A DNA stretch of 64,000 nt from Edaphochlamys debaryana (taxonomy: Eukaryota > Chlorophyta > Chlorophyceae > Chlamydomonadales): assembly GCA_016858145.1 (NCBI GenBank), contig JAEHOE010000011.1, positions 992,001 to 1,056,000 on the forward strand. Direction: 5' to 3'. A program made the translations under genes and the position numbers. This document shows, in pieces, positions 12,076 through 24,299 of this stretch (the stretch's first letter is position 1; each line of letters begins with the position of its first letter). The notes beneath the pieces were generated by a model that did not search any database, was not told the DNA's origin, and worked only from the letters and a program-made list of their open reading frames with translations.

Positions 12076-15000
12076 TCAGTGCCGCCACCCTGCCTCGTGG
12101 CCCCCCTCCATGCTTGGCTCCAAGAAGCCACGGAACGACACCGCCCATCGCCACTGTGCCGCAGCCCCGCGCTCCGTACTGTCATCCGCCCGCGCCTGAT
12201 CCATTCCTCCTGGTGCCTCCGCCGCTTTGGCCCTGCCAGCGCTGTCCTGATCAGCCGCTGCCTTGGCCTCCGCCTCCGCCTCCCCCGCCGCCGCCGAGCT
12301 TGGGCCCGGGTAGGACCCGGGCATGGGACCAGTGGGGCCCTGCACGGCCCAGCGCGCGCCGTAGCCCTGGAGATGGGTGAGGCGGGCAGAGGAGCGGCCG
12401 TGCGGCCCTTCGCAAGGGCACTGCGTGAATGACCCTGACGCGCCGTGGTTGGTTGGGCCCTTCGGCCCGCCCGACCTCGCCCACGCGCATACCGATACCC
12501 AAGCCAGCAACCCCAACCTCTGGCTAGCGTCTCTCCAGCACACCTGCCCCCATTCTTCGCTTCCTTTATTACTTGCGAAACCCACAGCAGCCCACACCAA
12601 CCCCTGGGGACCCACCCGCGCGGTCCGCAGCTCCAACACGTGTGTGGGGGCGTCAAAGGGCGGCAGCGTGTGAAGGTTGAGCCACACGGCGCCGCGGAGC
12701 AGACCCGCCAGCGCCCCCCGCGCCGCGGCGTTCTTGCGTGGGTCGGGGCCCGACATTTGAGGCCACCACTCGGCCCTGGGGTACGGCAGTACGGCAACAC
12801 GGCGAGGCACCTGGCAAACCCCTTGCGAAAGGAAGGACAGACATGCCGGTGCCTGTGCGCTGGGCCCATCGCTGCCCTGCAGTGGCGGCGGCTCACCTGG
12901 TGTCTCGGTGGCAGTGCTTGCTGAGCGCCCGGGCTCCTGAGGGACGGAACCACAGCATGGGGCGATGGGGGCACCTGCTAGCACGTTCCTCCTGCCCCAA
13001 GCTCCCCATAGCGTTGGGGCCCGTTGGGGCATGGCATCGAGGCAACCTCGCAAGAGCGATAACGACTACACGGGTGACAAGCTGGCACCCCATTCCCAGT
13101 CCACCGGCGGGCCCTCACCCCAATACCTCCCGCGCTCCCTCCCGCCCGCCCGCCCGACCCACGCACCCACGGTCAGGCGGGTGGCCGCGCCCCGCGCCTC
13201 GTGCGGCGCCTCGAAGGCACCCCAGCACTGCGCCGCGGAGGGCGGCCCCACCAGCGCCTCGGCACTGCCCGGCGTGCGTCGGAAGCCCAGCAGCACGAGC
13301 AGCAGCGGCGCGCGCAGCAGCAGGCGACAGAGCACGGCGGGGTCGGCTTCCGAGCTGCGGTCCGAAGCGGCCGTGTCGGTAGCTGGTGCCAGGGAGACGG
13401 GGCTGGTGGGGACCTGCAGCTCGGGGCCCGGGGGCTGCGGGCAGGAGGTGCCGGGGCTGGCAGCTTCGGGCGTAGCTGGCGGTTGTGCGGGGGTGGCGGG
13501 GGTGGCGGAAGCGTGGGAGTGCGCTGTCGCATCCCAGGCGGCGGCAGGCGATGCCGACGGCTCAACACGAGACAGCAGGGTTGGCAGCAACCACTCGGCC
13601 TCCGCCAGAGCCTCCGCCCAGCCGGGGCCCTCCCGCAGCATGGGTGGCCCCGGGCCGTCGCGTACGGCAGGGTACGGGAACAGCCCCGTGGCCCGCCAGC
13701 CCGCAGCCGCCCACGCCAGCTGCAGTACGTACGGCCGACGCAGGAAGCCCGTACGGCAGTAGCCGGGGTTCAGGAGGCCGCCGGGCCCAACTGCCAGCGG
13801 CGGGGGCGCCATTGGTGCGTCGCCGGAGTGCCCGTGTTCCGCCGGCTCTGTGACTGTCTTGGAAGATAACAGTAGTGGCAGCTGAGTCGTACCGCCCGCC
13901 TGGGCGCCCGCAGGACCACGCTTGCAGGGTTCGCTGCTGCTGCCTGCTTCCGCCGCACAGGCCTCCTCTTCGCCGGGCCACCAGCCCTCCTGCTCCCACC
14001 AGCAACCGTCACATCCTCGCAGGCCTGGACGCCACAGCTCCGAGCGCTGATCTCTGCTTTGGGACGGGGGCCCGTCGAGGGGCTCTGGTGAGCACACGCC
14101 AGACTCCGATGCCGGTAACCCTAGAGCGACGGCCGGGGGTGCAGGTTGGGAAGGGCTGAGAGAAGGTCCGGCTGCGCTCGGTCCCGCGGAGGCCTCGTGG
14201 GTACATGCCGCTTGGGGTAGTGAGGCGCTCGCCTCAACCGGGCCCGCGGCTGAGGCGGCACTGCTCACTCCAGGCACCTCCGCTGTCATCCCAGCAGTCG
14301 AGTGGGTGGGGGCAACGGCAGCCGCTCCCGTCCCTGCTCCCACCTCCACTTCCGACCCGGCCTCTGGCCCTGGCTTTGCCGCTGCTGCCCGCTGCCGCCG
14401 CTGCTGCTCCTTCCGCTCCCGCTCCGCCAGCTTCCGTGCCTGGGCCGCCGCCGCCGCCGCCTCGGCGGCCGCCGCCGCCGCCATGGCGGCCTCTGCCGCC
14501 GCCGCCGCTGCCTCGTCCGCTGGGGCCTCCAGGGTCAGGAGCTCAGTCGTCACACGGAGCAGCTCCGGCCGCTCCGCCGCTCCTAGCACGCTGAGAGCGT
14601 CCGTGTAGCTGCTCAATTCGGAAGCACCGTCTGAAGCGCCACCGGGGCCTGTGGCGGATGGGGGTCGCAGGGCAAGTGGCGGAGGCGGCCGGGAATCAAG
14701 GGGCATCGGGCCGAGGGCATCGTGGGGGTCGCTGCGGTCCCTCAGGCTATGGTACTTGTCGCTCGGAGGCGCCAGTCCCAGGACCGGAGGTATGAACGTG
14801 TGGTTGCGCCACCCTGCGATACCTGCGTTGTCGGCAACATGTGGTCCTGAGCCGTCTGGCTGACAGCTATCATTGTTGGCTTGGCTCATTCGTGAGAGCT
14901 GCGCGGGTCAGGGGCGGGGTAAGGGCGGGGTGAGGGGTTGGGGTTCGGCGGGTGAGCGTGGGCCCAAAGGTTGAGTCCGCATGGTTGCTCGCGTCCAGTG

Positions 15001-15148
15001 TTCGCACCGTCTGGTGAAGACCAGCAATCGCACAGGCCAGAACCATGGACTCGCGACGGACACGAGCGAGCAGCTCCGGCGATGCCGGGCTCGCCGAAAT
15101 GTCGCAGCTCATTGCCGCGCCTCCTGTGCTACCGTGGCCTCCTGCCAT
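12076..15148 (-). CDS. Hypothetical Ala/Pro-rich protein
   Basis: Four-exon model: 15008-15148, 13171-14898, 12616-12732 and 12076-12339, with all junctions phase 0 and GT-AG. The product is about 750 residues. The first exon encodes a compact start (MAGGHGSTGGAAMSCDIS) and a helical segment. Exon 2 holds a conserved-looking block (FIPPVLGLAPPSDKYHSL), a long Ala-rich charged helix (QARKLAERERKEQQRRQR), Pro/Ser/Ala spacers, and a hydrophobic segment with LLLRAPLLLVLLGF. Exon 3 encodes ALAGLLRGAVWLNLHTLPPF. The hydrophobic C-terminal half suggests a folded or membrane-associated domain, but I do not recognise the family. The frame of the last exon remains open leftward through the preceding intron, so intron retention is possible. 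Confidence 0.55.
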
Positions 15149-15825
15149 AGTCAGAGTGTGTCGTCTAAGCGTGAAGGATCTAAGTGACTGGTCGCATCGG
15201 CGCAGGACGGAGCGCGGCCCGCGTGCAGCCGCGAGTAGCCGGGATGCCACGGTGTGGCGGCCGGCGGGCACAACGGGATAGCTGACGGCTATGGCTATCT
15301 GTTGCTCGGGGAAGCAGCGTGCAGTATGTCAATTCCCTGAAACGCACGCGAGCAGGGCATGGGGGTGCTGAGTGGGGATCGGCGGGATGCAGGGGCTGCA
15401 CTGGGATGCAGGCACAGTCATGTGTGGATGTCTCCACCTCGAGTCGATTTCACCGTTTCACGTGTCACAATGGCCTGTGTTCAACACAACGCTCCATGCC
15501 TCGCGCTGGCACCGCGCCCCTGCCCCACCTCCACACATGCACAAAAAGTTGGTCCCAGAGGTGCCTCCAGGCCCTCCCCCGCCTCGCCTCCAGTATCTGG
15601 GCATTCCTGCCCGCGTGCCATCCCTGATGCAACCCTTTTCACCAGGCGCCGGTGCAGACGACCATTCCTGGCACGTATTCCCTGGCCTGCGCTCCTCACA
15701 CAGCACTGTGCTCCCACCCCAACATGCCCTGGGGCCCTCTGCCGCCGCTGCACACGCGCACGGCACCCCCTGCAGGGCCCCCTCGTCCCTTTCTTTCAGC
15801 TTGCGGCAAACCTCCTTCGAGGCAA
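15149..15825. other. Intergenic; no gene seen
   Basis: Gap between the start codon of the hypothetical gene and the stop codon of the EGF-like membrane protein, both on the minus strand. It should hold the 3' UTR of the latter and the promoter of the former. No TGTAA signal was seen on the minus strand here. Confidence 0.5.
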
Positions 15826-18800
15826 CTACCAATCGTCAGCGCCGCCCGAGGCTGCCGCCCGGTTGCCGAAGAGCGGCCACGCCACGTAGCCCTGACTAAA
15901 CACGGAGCGGCCGTACCTGCGGGGAACACGAAAGGGCACATGGTTGGTTCCGGCGCAATGGTGGCCCAATCCATTAGGTGCGCTTTGCGCGAGAGCGGCA
16001 CAAACTAGAACAACTTTGGTATTGTCGCGGCCTTGTCGTACCTGTACTGCTCGTACCACAGCATGCCGTACTTGCTGCCCACCAGCAGCCCCGACGCCAG
16101 CGCTATGGACAGGAGGCAGTAGAAGAAGACCATACCCCCCGACACGCCCTGACAGGGGAGGGGGGGGAGGTCAAGGTGGGGAGCGGGGCAGGTTGAGTGC
16201 TGCTCGTAAGCCAGGGGAACATCAGCGCGGCAGATGCACTGTGCCCAGCCCAAGGGTCCGGGCGTCTGGGGATGGGGCCGAGAGCCAAGAGGGGAACCAC
16301 AGCGAGCCCAGCACGACTCCGCTGGCTGCGACGGGAATGAGTGCGGCGAGTTCCAATGCGGGGTAGGTTGCCGGCCGCGCGGCCTCACGCTGCCTCACCT
16401 TGCGCTTGGCGGGCGGGGGCGCGGCGCAGAAGCCCCCGGTCACCACCTGGGTGCCGTCGGACAGCTGTGTGGAGGCGGTGGAGCCCTGGGGGGTCGGGGG
16501 GGGGGGGATGGCAAGGAGGGGAGGCGGGGGGTTGCGGTAAGGAAGGGGCAGGCGGTAAGGCTTGAGGGGCTTGACAAGCCGGGCCTGTGGCGCTGGGGCG
16601 CCGCCCGAGCCAGTGTGCGGAAGGTGCCTGGCCCCCTGTTGTGTTGCCCCCCTAAAGCGCTTCGATCTGCCCAGGGCCACCCCAGCCCGCCCCCACACCC
16701 ATGCCGTCGGCCCACGCACCTGCCGCTGCATGCCGGGCGCACAGGACACCACGCCGCCCGCATTGCCGCCGTCCTGGGGTGTGAGGGTGGGTTGGAGGTT
16801 GACATCGTGCGGGTGCGGTTGCGGGTGGGGTAAGGGTGGATCGACCGAGGGGCCCAATCACGCCAACGCTGCCTGACCTGCCCCTCACAAGCCCCACCCC
16901 ACCCCACCCCACCCCACCCCACCCCACCCCACCCCACCCCACCCCACCCCACCCCACCCCACCCCACCCCACCCCACCCCACCCCACCCCCACCCCACCC
17001 CACCCCACCCCACCCCACCCCACCCCACCCCCTCACCTTGGCCGGCTGCGGGGCCGCGCAAGAGGCCGCCAGCCCCCGCCACGCCGCCCCCAGCACACAC
17101 CACGCCCTCCCCCCCACCCCGCCCACCCCGCCATCCACACACTGGTGTTCTGCGCCTTCACCCGAGCGCCTAAACACGCTCCCACTCCCACGCTCCCACT
17201 CCCGGTACACCTGAACAACCCTTCACAGCTCGCCACCCCCCACCTTGGCCGGCTGCGTGTAGGCGCACGAGGCGGGGTCCCCCTTGGCGCTGCAGGCGCA
17301 CAGCGCGAAGGCCGCCCCCGCGCCCCCGTCCAGGTCGTAGGCCCGCTGCAGGGAGCCCTCGGGGCAGGGCGCGGGCACGCAGCTGGGGGCAGAGAACACG
17401 GGGGACAGGGAGGGGGTGGAGGATGGTGAAGGGGAGTTGGGGGCGGCGCGTGTGCGGAGGGTGGGGGAGGGAGAGAGGTAGCTCGGGGCTGGCCGTGCGT
17501 CACACAGGGGGAGGGCGAGGCAGAGGGAGGAAACATAGGCGGGGGGCTGCGTCCCGCTCCAGAGGACATCGGGCAACGGGGAATAAACCAGGGCCCAACG
17601 CTGGGCCTGGCGCGCTCACCACGCGGCAGCAGCATGTGCTCCCACAGCGTGCCCGCCTCCCACTTCCCCCAGACACCGCCTCCACCGCTCCGGGCTGTCT
17701 ACCCTGAGGTTGTCCCAAGCTGCATCCATGCGCCGCCCTTGAGCCCTATCCCTTTCACCCCTCCCGCTTTCCCCCCGCTCACCGCTCCGGGCTGTCGGCC
17801 TTGCTGAGGATGTCCCAATCTGTATCTTTGTGCCGCCCTCTACGTTTCCACTGTATCGCTTACACCCCCCTTCCCCCGCTCACCGCTCCGGGCTGTCGGC
17901 CTTGCTGAGGATGTCCCAATCTGTATCTTTGTGCCGCCCTCTACGTTTCCACTGTATCGCTTACACCCCCCTTCCCCCGCTCACCGCTCCGGGCTGTCGG
18001 CCTTGCTGAGGATGTCCCAATCTGTATCTTTGTGCCGCCCTCTAAGTTTCCACTGTATCGCTTACACCCCCCTTCCCCCGCTCACCGCTCCGGGCTGTCG
18101 GCCTTGCTGAGGATGTCCCAATCTGTATCTTTGTGCCGCCCTCTACGTTTCCACTGTATCGCTTACACCCCCCTTCCCCCGCTCACCGCTCCGGGCTGTC
18201 GGCCTTGCTGAGGATGTCCCAATCTGTATCTTTGTGCCGCCCTCTACGTTTCCACTGTATCGCTTACACCCCCCTTCCCCCGCTCACCGCTCCGGGCTGT
18301 CGGCCTTGCTGAGTCCCTTGAGGCACTGCACGCTGCCCGCCTCGCAGCCCTCGTCCAGGCGGCACGCGGAGCCGTCCTCGGGGCAGGCGCAGCGCTTGGC
18401 GCAGGTGAAGTCGCCTGGGGGTGGGGCGGGGGCGGGGGCGGAGGCGCGGGGAGGGGGCGGGCGGAGTGGAGGACAGGCGGGTTGGATGCACGTGGGGTGG
18501 GGGACAGGCGCAGTGGAGGGTGGGGGTGCCCACGCATCTCGACAGCTCTCCTGTGCCAAGCCAAGCCCGTGCTAACAACCCCCGATCGGCACGCACTACC
18601 CAACAGCAACAGCCTCCACGCCCCCCCCCCCCCCCGCGCCCCCCCCCCACCCCGTCCGTGCCCTCGCCGGGTTGTGCTACCTGCCCACCCCCTAAACCTC
18701 CGGCAGAAGGCCCCCAGCACCCCCCCGGCCCCCGGCCCAGTCTCTGCCATTCGCACCCGACGGGTCGGTGACTGTGTAGCTCCCCGGCACGCACGTGTCC

Positions 18801-21800
18801 TCCACGCACTCCATGGCGGCGCCCTTGCGGCGGAGCGCGAAGTGGTCCGAGGTGGGGCCGTCACAGGTCCAGTCTGGGGGCATGGAGTGGGTGGGGTGGG
18901 GTGGGATGGCGGGGTGGGTGGGGGTGGAGGGGTGGTTATGGTGCTGGGAAGGGCCGCGTCGCGTCGCCAGAAAGGAGCAGCGGAGAGGGCGCACGCATAC
19001 GGGGGTCGGGGGCGTGCAGTCAAACGACAGGGCGTCCGCCCCTGCAGGCGTTTAACCGGCAGCACCTGCTCATGCCGAACCTCCAACCATGTCGTCGTCA
19101 TCGACGATTACCCCTGTTGACCCCCCCCCCCTTCCCGCTCCCTCCGAAAGAGCCTCACCTGCGCACGTGGTCTCGTCGTACCCGCTGCCGTCCGCCTTGC
19201 ACGGCTGCCAGCACGTGCCGTGCATGTCGTCCTTGTGGAGCGCCCGTACGGAACCTGCAGGTGCCGTACAGCACCGCCCCGCCGTACACACAGCATATTA
19301 TGAGTGATGGCATAGCGCACGATTGGAATACAGCCCCCAAGAGGCTCGCATCCGGCCCCTCACGCGTCCCGCCTCCCGCATCCCCCCCCTCGCACCCCCT
19401 CTCCCAGTAGGCCCTCTAGCCCCTATGCAGCCCTCTTCCCCCCTACCCCTCCCCATCCTACCCCTTCCCCTCGCTACCCACTCCCTCCACCCACCCGCCG
19501 TGCAGTTGGCGGCCGCCGGCCCTGGCTGCGGGGTGGTATCCACGGAGCAGTCCCCGCCCGCCCACGGGGCGGTGCAGGCGCACAGCCCAGTGGCTGTGTC
19601 GCAGGTGCCGTGGCCCGAGCAGTCCGACAGGCAGGAACCCGCCACGGAGACCGACACCGTGTAGCCCACCTGCGGGCATGGGGCGGGCATGTGGTTGGGA
19701 GGGGGCGGTGGAGGTGGTGTGTGGGGCGGTTGGGGTGGTTGTGGAGAGGGAGAAGCACGGGGGGAAGGGGATACGGGGGGTTTGCGGGGCCGGGAAGGGC
19801 GCAAGAGTGCGGGGCGGCGCAGGCAAGGGCCCAGCAGGCAGAGTGCATGGAGTGGCATGGAGCTGCAGAAGCGTGGCCACAACATGCCCTTCCCGTCATA
19901 CCTTGCGCGGGGCCGTCACCGCGTTCCACACGAGCACGTGCAGCATGTCGTCATCGCTGATCTGCGGTTGGCGGTTGAATGTTAGCAAGCGGTCGACCAT
20001 TAGCAAACGAAGCACAGAGCTGAAAGCCCAACACTCCGCCGTCCATCCGAGTCCAAGCGTCACCTCCTGCACTTCGAACTGTAATCCAAACTCGCCCTCC
20101 CCCTCCTCACCATCCACGGCCCCACTTCCAGACTGGTGGTGTTGCCCTGGACCAGAGTAATCCGCGCCACCGCCCCCTCGGGGGAGGGGAAGGTGCCGGC
20201 GGCGATGGCAGCGGCCGCAGCCGCGGCGGAGGGAACAACGATGAGCATGGGCCTGGGCGGGGGCGGGCGTGGGGGTGGGTGGGTGCCATGCCGTGGGCGA
20301 GGGACGAGGGGACGCTTCTCCGGGAGGGAACCGACAGCCAGCGAGCCCGATGAGCACGGAGGTGCGGAGGGCGACTAGGGCGGAGGGCGTGTCAACCAAA
20401 CCAAGCCCCTCCCCCTTTCCCCCTTTGGTCCCAGCCCACCCTCCCCCCTCACAACCCGCCTCCCCCAAACCCTCACACCTCTCCCCCACGCCCCACGCAC
20501 CGTCCGGTGACCCAGTCCGGAAGCGCCGGATCGGTCCGGAAAGACCCGGACAGGACCAGACGGGAGGTGGCGGCGGAGCGGAGCGCGGAGCGGGCGGCGG
20601 GCAGCGTGAGGTGATCAAGGACGAAGGGGCGGGGGGCGGCGTCCAGGGGTGCGCCCAGGGAGAGGCTGAGGGCGGACACGCCGCAGTCGGGGCCCTGGAA
20701 CACGGGCTGCGGGCGCGGAGGGGCGGGGGGAGGCGAGGGGAAGAGAGGTGAGCGAAGGTGAGGTGAGGTGACAGCTGAGCCCGAGCTCCCTGAGCCTCCC
20801 CCGATGCTCGCTTGCCCTCCGGCTTTTCCCTAAGGCCCATCAGCATGCGCCCAGCCCTCTGGAACCCCAGAATGGCCCGTCACGGCCCCCTCAAGCCCCC
20901 GGGTTCAACAACCCCCCGCCCGCCCCCCCCCCCCCGCCCCCAGCTCACGTCTGCGCACGTGCACACCCCCGTGTCCGCCGCGCAGCTGCCGCGGCCGCTG
21001 CAGTCGCCCGGGCAGGCGCGAAGGTCGGCCGTGACGCCGTACGTGACGGCCGCGGGGCCGTTGCTGTACACGCCGACGTACCACTCGCCTGCGGTACGGC
21101 GTACGGCGCACGGCAACATGGTGTAATCGGGCACGGCTGGGCAAGAGGAGGAGGCAAGCCAGGCTAAATGGCCTCACTCCATCGCCCACCCCCAGTGGCA
21201 GACCCACCCACCCGCCGAAGACCCAAGACCCAAGACCCACCCCTCCTCCCACCCGCGACCCTCTACCCACGCGGTCAGGCCCGGGGACACGGGCACGAGC
21301 CCCTCGGCAGCTCCCCACTGGGTTTTGGCACTTCCGCGCGCTCGCAAGGTCAACCCCATCACGGAACACGCCCATACCCACCCGCCCGGAACGCCGCGTC
21401 CGTCTTCCGCAGCGTGACGGCGGCGCTGAGGTCCCGGCGCCACGCGGAGGCGGCGGCGGCCGAGGAGGCGTCGTGCTCCGCCTCCCCCAAGCCGGGGAGC
21501 TGCTGGTGGCGGAGGTAGAGGACCAGGGAGCCTGGGGGGTGTGGGGGTGGCTTTGGGTGCTGGGCTACCTGCCCCTCATCCCGCTCCCCCCTGATCTCAG
21601 GGCCTGTCCCCTGCCCCTTCTTCCCTCCCCTCACGCCTGCCCTCAATTCTGCCCACCCTCCCCTCATGCCTCCCCACCCTGCGTGGCCTCCGTGGCCTCC
21701 GCCCTCAGCTCCAGCTCCTGCACCCCCCCCGCGGGCACCTCCACGCGAAAGAAGGCCCAGCGCCCGGGGCCCTGCGCCGCCACGGCCGCGGAGGCGGAGC

Positions 21801-24269
21801 CGGGGGCGGCGGGGGGCTGCAGGGGCTGCAGCGAGGCGGAGCAGTCGTCGAAGCCCAGGCCTGGGGGGAGGGGGAGGGAGGGGGGGGGAAGGAGTGAGGG
21901 AGGGGGGGTATGGAAGAGTGGGTAGTGTGTTTTGAGGACCGGGGGGAGGAAATAGTCAGCACGGCTGCGGGACGATCGTTGGAGTTCACCTGTGAGGCTG
22001 CGGGGACGCGCCAAGGAGTGAAGCGGCCTCTTCCAAGCGGAGCTCTTGAAGCGACCCCACCCAGGCCCGGCGGCCCCTAGGCCCTCTTCCCCTCGGACCT
22101 CTGAGCACCATAGCCCCGGGGCCCCTAGGCCGCTCTGACAAGGCCCTCCTCCGACCGCGCCCCCCCCCCCAGCCCACCCGCTGGCACCACGGCGTTGGGC
22201 GGGGGCGCGTAGGGCGCCGGGCAGGCGCAGGTGCCGTGCGGGCAGGTGTCGGCGGTGCCGCGGCCCGAGCACAGCGCCAGCTTGCCGTCGGCCCCCAGCG
22301 TGAAGGGGCACGAGTGCGTGGCGCCCCTGGGAGGGACGTGGGGAGAGGGGGTGGGGAGCGGGGAGGGGGGGGTGGCGTGGTCATGGGGGCCAACAGTCTA
22401 CGGAGGAGAGGCGAGAGTGCAAGCCTACAGCGAAGTTGGAAGGGGGGGAAGGCGAGGCGAGGAGTTTGCGTCCCCGGATGGATGAGAGCCGGGCCGGGGA
22501 AGAGGGCCCGGCGCCGCTGCCCGCCCCCCGGCGTCAAGGGGCGCACCTGAGGGTGAGGGTGGCGGCCGCGGGGGCCTCGGCGCACAGGTACAGCCCCGTG
22601 TACGCCCCGTAGCCCAGCTGCCGCCGCGTGAAGGCCAGCTGAGCGGTCAGGGCGGCGGGGGTGGTGCGGAGCTCGAAGGAGTAGGCGGTGGCAGCGGTGG
22701 GGTAGGCCTGGGGGGTTAGGTGAGGGCGGGAGGCGGCCGGGAGGGAGCGGGATGCGTAGGCGTGGGGACGGGTTGGTGAGGAAGGGGGGCAGGACTTGCC
22801 ATCGTGGTCTGCCCCAGCCCCTTGCACCGCACCAGGCCAGGCCACTGCCCCCAAGTGCCCCAGGTCCCCAGTCGTCGCGCTGCCGCTGTCCCGGCTACTG
22901 AGCCCGCTTGAGCCCCGCTCCCTCCCTTAGCTCTCCAATTGCCCGGTCATCTCCCGCAGCACTGCCGCCGCTGCACCCCTGCGGGGCTCACCGCAGGCAC
23001 TGTGGTGGTGACGTTGGTGGCGGGGTCGGTGGTGGCGGCGAAGGTGGTCAGCAGCCCGCGCAGCGTGATGGGCGCGTCGGCGCTGCCCGAGCCCAGCAGC
23101 AGCGCCAGGTGGTACGACACGTCCAGCATCCTGTACGGCAGTACGGCACGGTCGGTCTCCGGGCGTGCATCGTACGGCAGGGCAGCGAGGTAGAGAGCTC
23201 CCTCCGCCAGACCCGGACCATGGAGGCCCGGCGTCTCGGGCATCGCCCAGCGCTCTTCCCCTCATGTGCCACTCACCAATGGCCCAGTACCCCTGCAGAC
23301 TCTCCACCAGTTGGCAGCGCCTGCACAGCGGTCCTAGCCCCGCGGTACCGTTCCCTGCCCCATCCCACCCCATCCCACCCACGTCCGATCCATGCGTCCC
23401 CGGGCCCACCCACCGCGGGCCCCAGGCCCAGCCTCCCCAACAGACGCGCAGCCCAGCGCCCCATTGCGCATGGCCGGTTGACGCCCCCGCCATCGCCCCT
23501 GCCCGGATCACGCTTCCCCCATGGCCCCTGCCCGGGTCACGCCCCCCCTGCTCCACGAGGCCCTCGGGCAGTCGGGCCTCACTCTGCAATGCTAGTGGCG
23601 AAGCACACCGGCGCGCCCGGGCCCACGGCGTTGCATGTGTTGCCGGTGCCACACGTCTCTTGCACGTCCTGGTGTCATGGGGGGCCGTAAGGGTGCAGGT
23701 CCTTTGGGGGATCTCGCCGTGGTGGGGGAAGGGCCCCGGGGCGGGTGGGGGGGGGGCCAGCCGCGACTGAGCGTGAACGACGTGAGGCCACGCATCCGAC
23801 CGGGAAGCACCGGTAAGCAGCAGCTAGCGCCGCACCTGTCCGTTCAGCGCCAGGGGGTGTACGGGGATGCTGCAGGCGTCCCCCACCCAGCCGGGGGTAG
23901 TGTCCTGGGGTGGGAGGCGTGGGGCGGGAAGCGGGGTGGTCGGGGCTTGAAGGCAGGGGCGGGGCGTTTTGAGGTATGAGGGCGGTCGGCTCCGCCAAAT
24001 CCCCCACCCGCACCTGGCCGGGCAGAGGCGAGCTGCACACGCACTTGCCGTCCACCTGCTGGCCGTGGCCCGAGCACGGAGCTGCGCAGCGACAGAGCCA
24101 GCCATGGCATCTCGGGTCGGGCCAGACGAACGTGCGCAAAGCGCCAGGACCCCAGCGCAAGAATAAGCATAAAACAGGACTTGCCGTCGTCAGCATGAGC
24201 TGAGAGCGCCAGGAGAGCGACCATGCCGACGAGCCCTAGGCACGAGCGAATGATCCTGTGCCGCTCCAT
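15826..24269 (-). CDS. Secreted/type I membrane protein with EGF-like modules
   Basis: Twenty-two exons give 876 residues with consistent phases: 24185-24269, 24014-24081, 23836-23904, 23583-23669 (one base shorter in the phase-consistent model), 22992-23130, 22547-22707, 22178-22326, 21678-21860, 21382-21531, 20949-21088, 20501-20706, 20111-20252, 19902-19961, 19495-19669, 19159-19254, 18757-18873, 18288-18414, 17244-17382, 16720-16773, 16399-16485, 16042-16148, 15826-15916. A signal peptide (LVGMVALLALSAHA) is followed by EGF-like units (APCSGHGQQVDGKCVCS; CSGRGSCAADTGVCTCAD; CSGHGTCDTATGLCAC). These alternate with beta-rich segments that resemble PPC-type sandwiches (WAFFRVEVPAGG, EWYVGVYSNGPAAVTYGV). 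A Cys-rich region leads to one TM helix (VFFYCLLSIALASGLLVG) and a tail of about 45 residues. An upstream in-frame ATG at 24299 is also possible. The first intron starts with GC. A cell-surface or matrix role is likely; ligand unknown. Confidence 0.85.
16891..17032. repeat. (CCCCA)n microsatellite; (GGGGT)n on the transcribed sense strand
   Basis: About 28 near-perfect pentanucleotide units occupy an intron of the EGF-like gene, immediately before a candidate splice donor at 17036. On the sense strand of the gene this reads as repeated GGGGT, which could fold into G-quadruplexes. It is not the plant or Chlamydomonas telomere unit. Confidence 0.9.
17037..17080 (-). pseudogene. Possible decayed duplicate of an exon end in the EGF-like gene
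   Basis: The sense strand encodes SCAAPQPAK followed by a donor-like GTGAGG. This closely matches the end of the real exon at 17244-17382 (SCAYTQPAK, then GTGGGG). No good acceptor is close by, except one that would give a 9-nt exon (PAK). The phase would allow inclusion, so it could also be a rare microexon. Confidence 0.4.
17678..18287 (-). repeat. 101-bp minisatellite containing duplicated exon end and splice donor
   Basis: Five full 101-bp units start at 17777, 17878, 17979, 18080 and 18181, and the same junction recurs at 18282, where it is the real end of the exon 18288-18414. A degenerate copy precedes them at about 17678-17776. Units are almost identical; the third has one a-for-c change near 18043. 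Each unit carries, on the gene strand, the last codons of the exon (SKADSPER) and the donor GTGAGCGGG. The array therefore arose by tandem duplication of an exon-intron junction. Confidence 0.95.
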
Positions 24270-24299
24270 GGCCCACGACACTCGAAAACTTTGTAACAC

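Noticed and set aside
16891..17032. Interstitial telomere repeat
   Set aside because: The unit is CCCCA, not the plant CCCTAAA or Chlamydomonas CCCTAAAA unit, and it lies inside an intron.
17678..18287. CRISPR-like array from regular repeats
   Set aside because: Repeats are contiguous 101-bp units without spacers, in an intron of a eukaryotic gene.
23270..23300. Possible additional exon of the EGF-like gene ending at GCCATTG/gtgagt
   Set aside because: The flanking exons 23583-23669 and 22992-23130 already join in frame, and the segment has no conserved residues.
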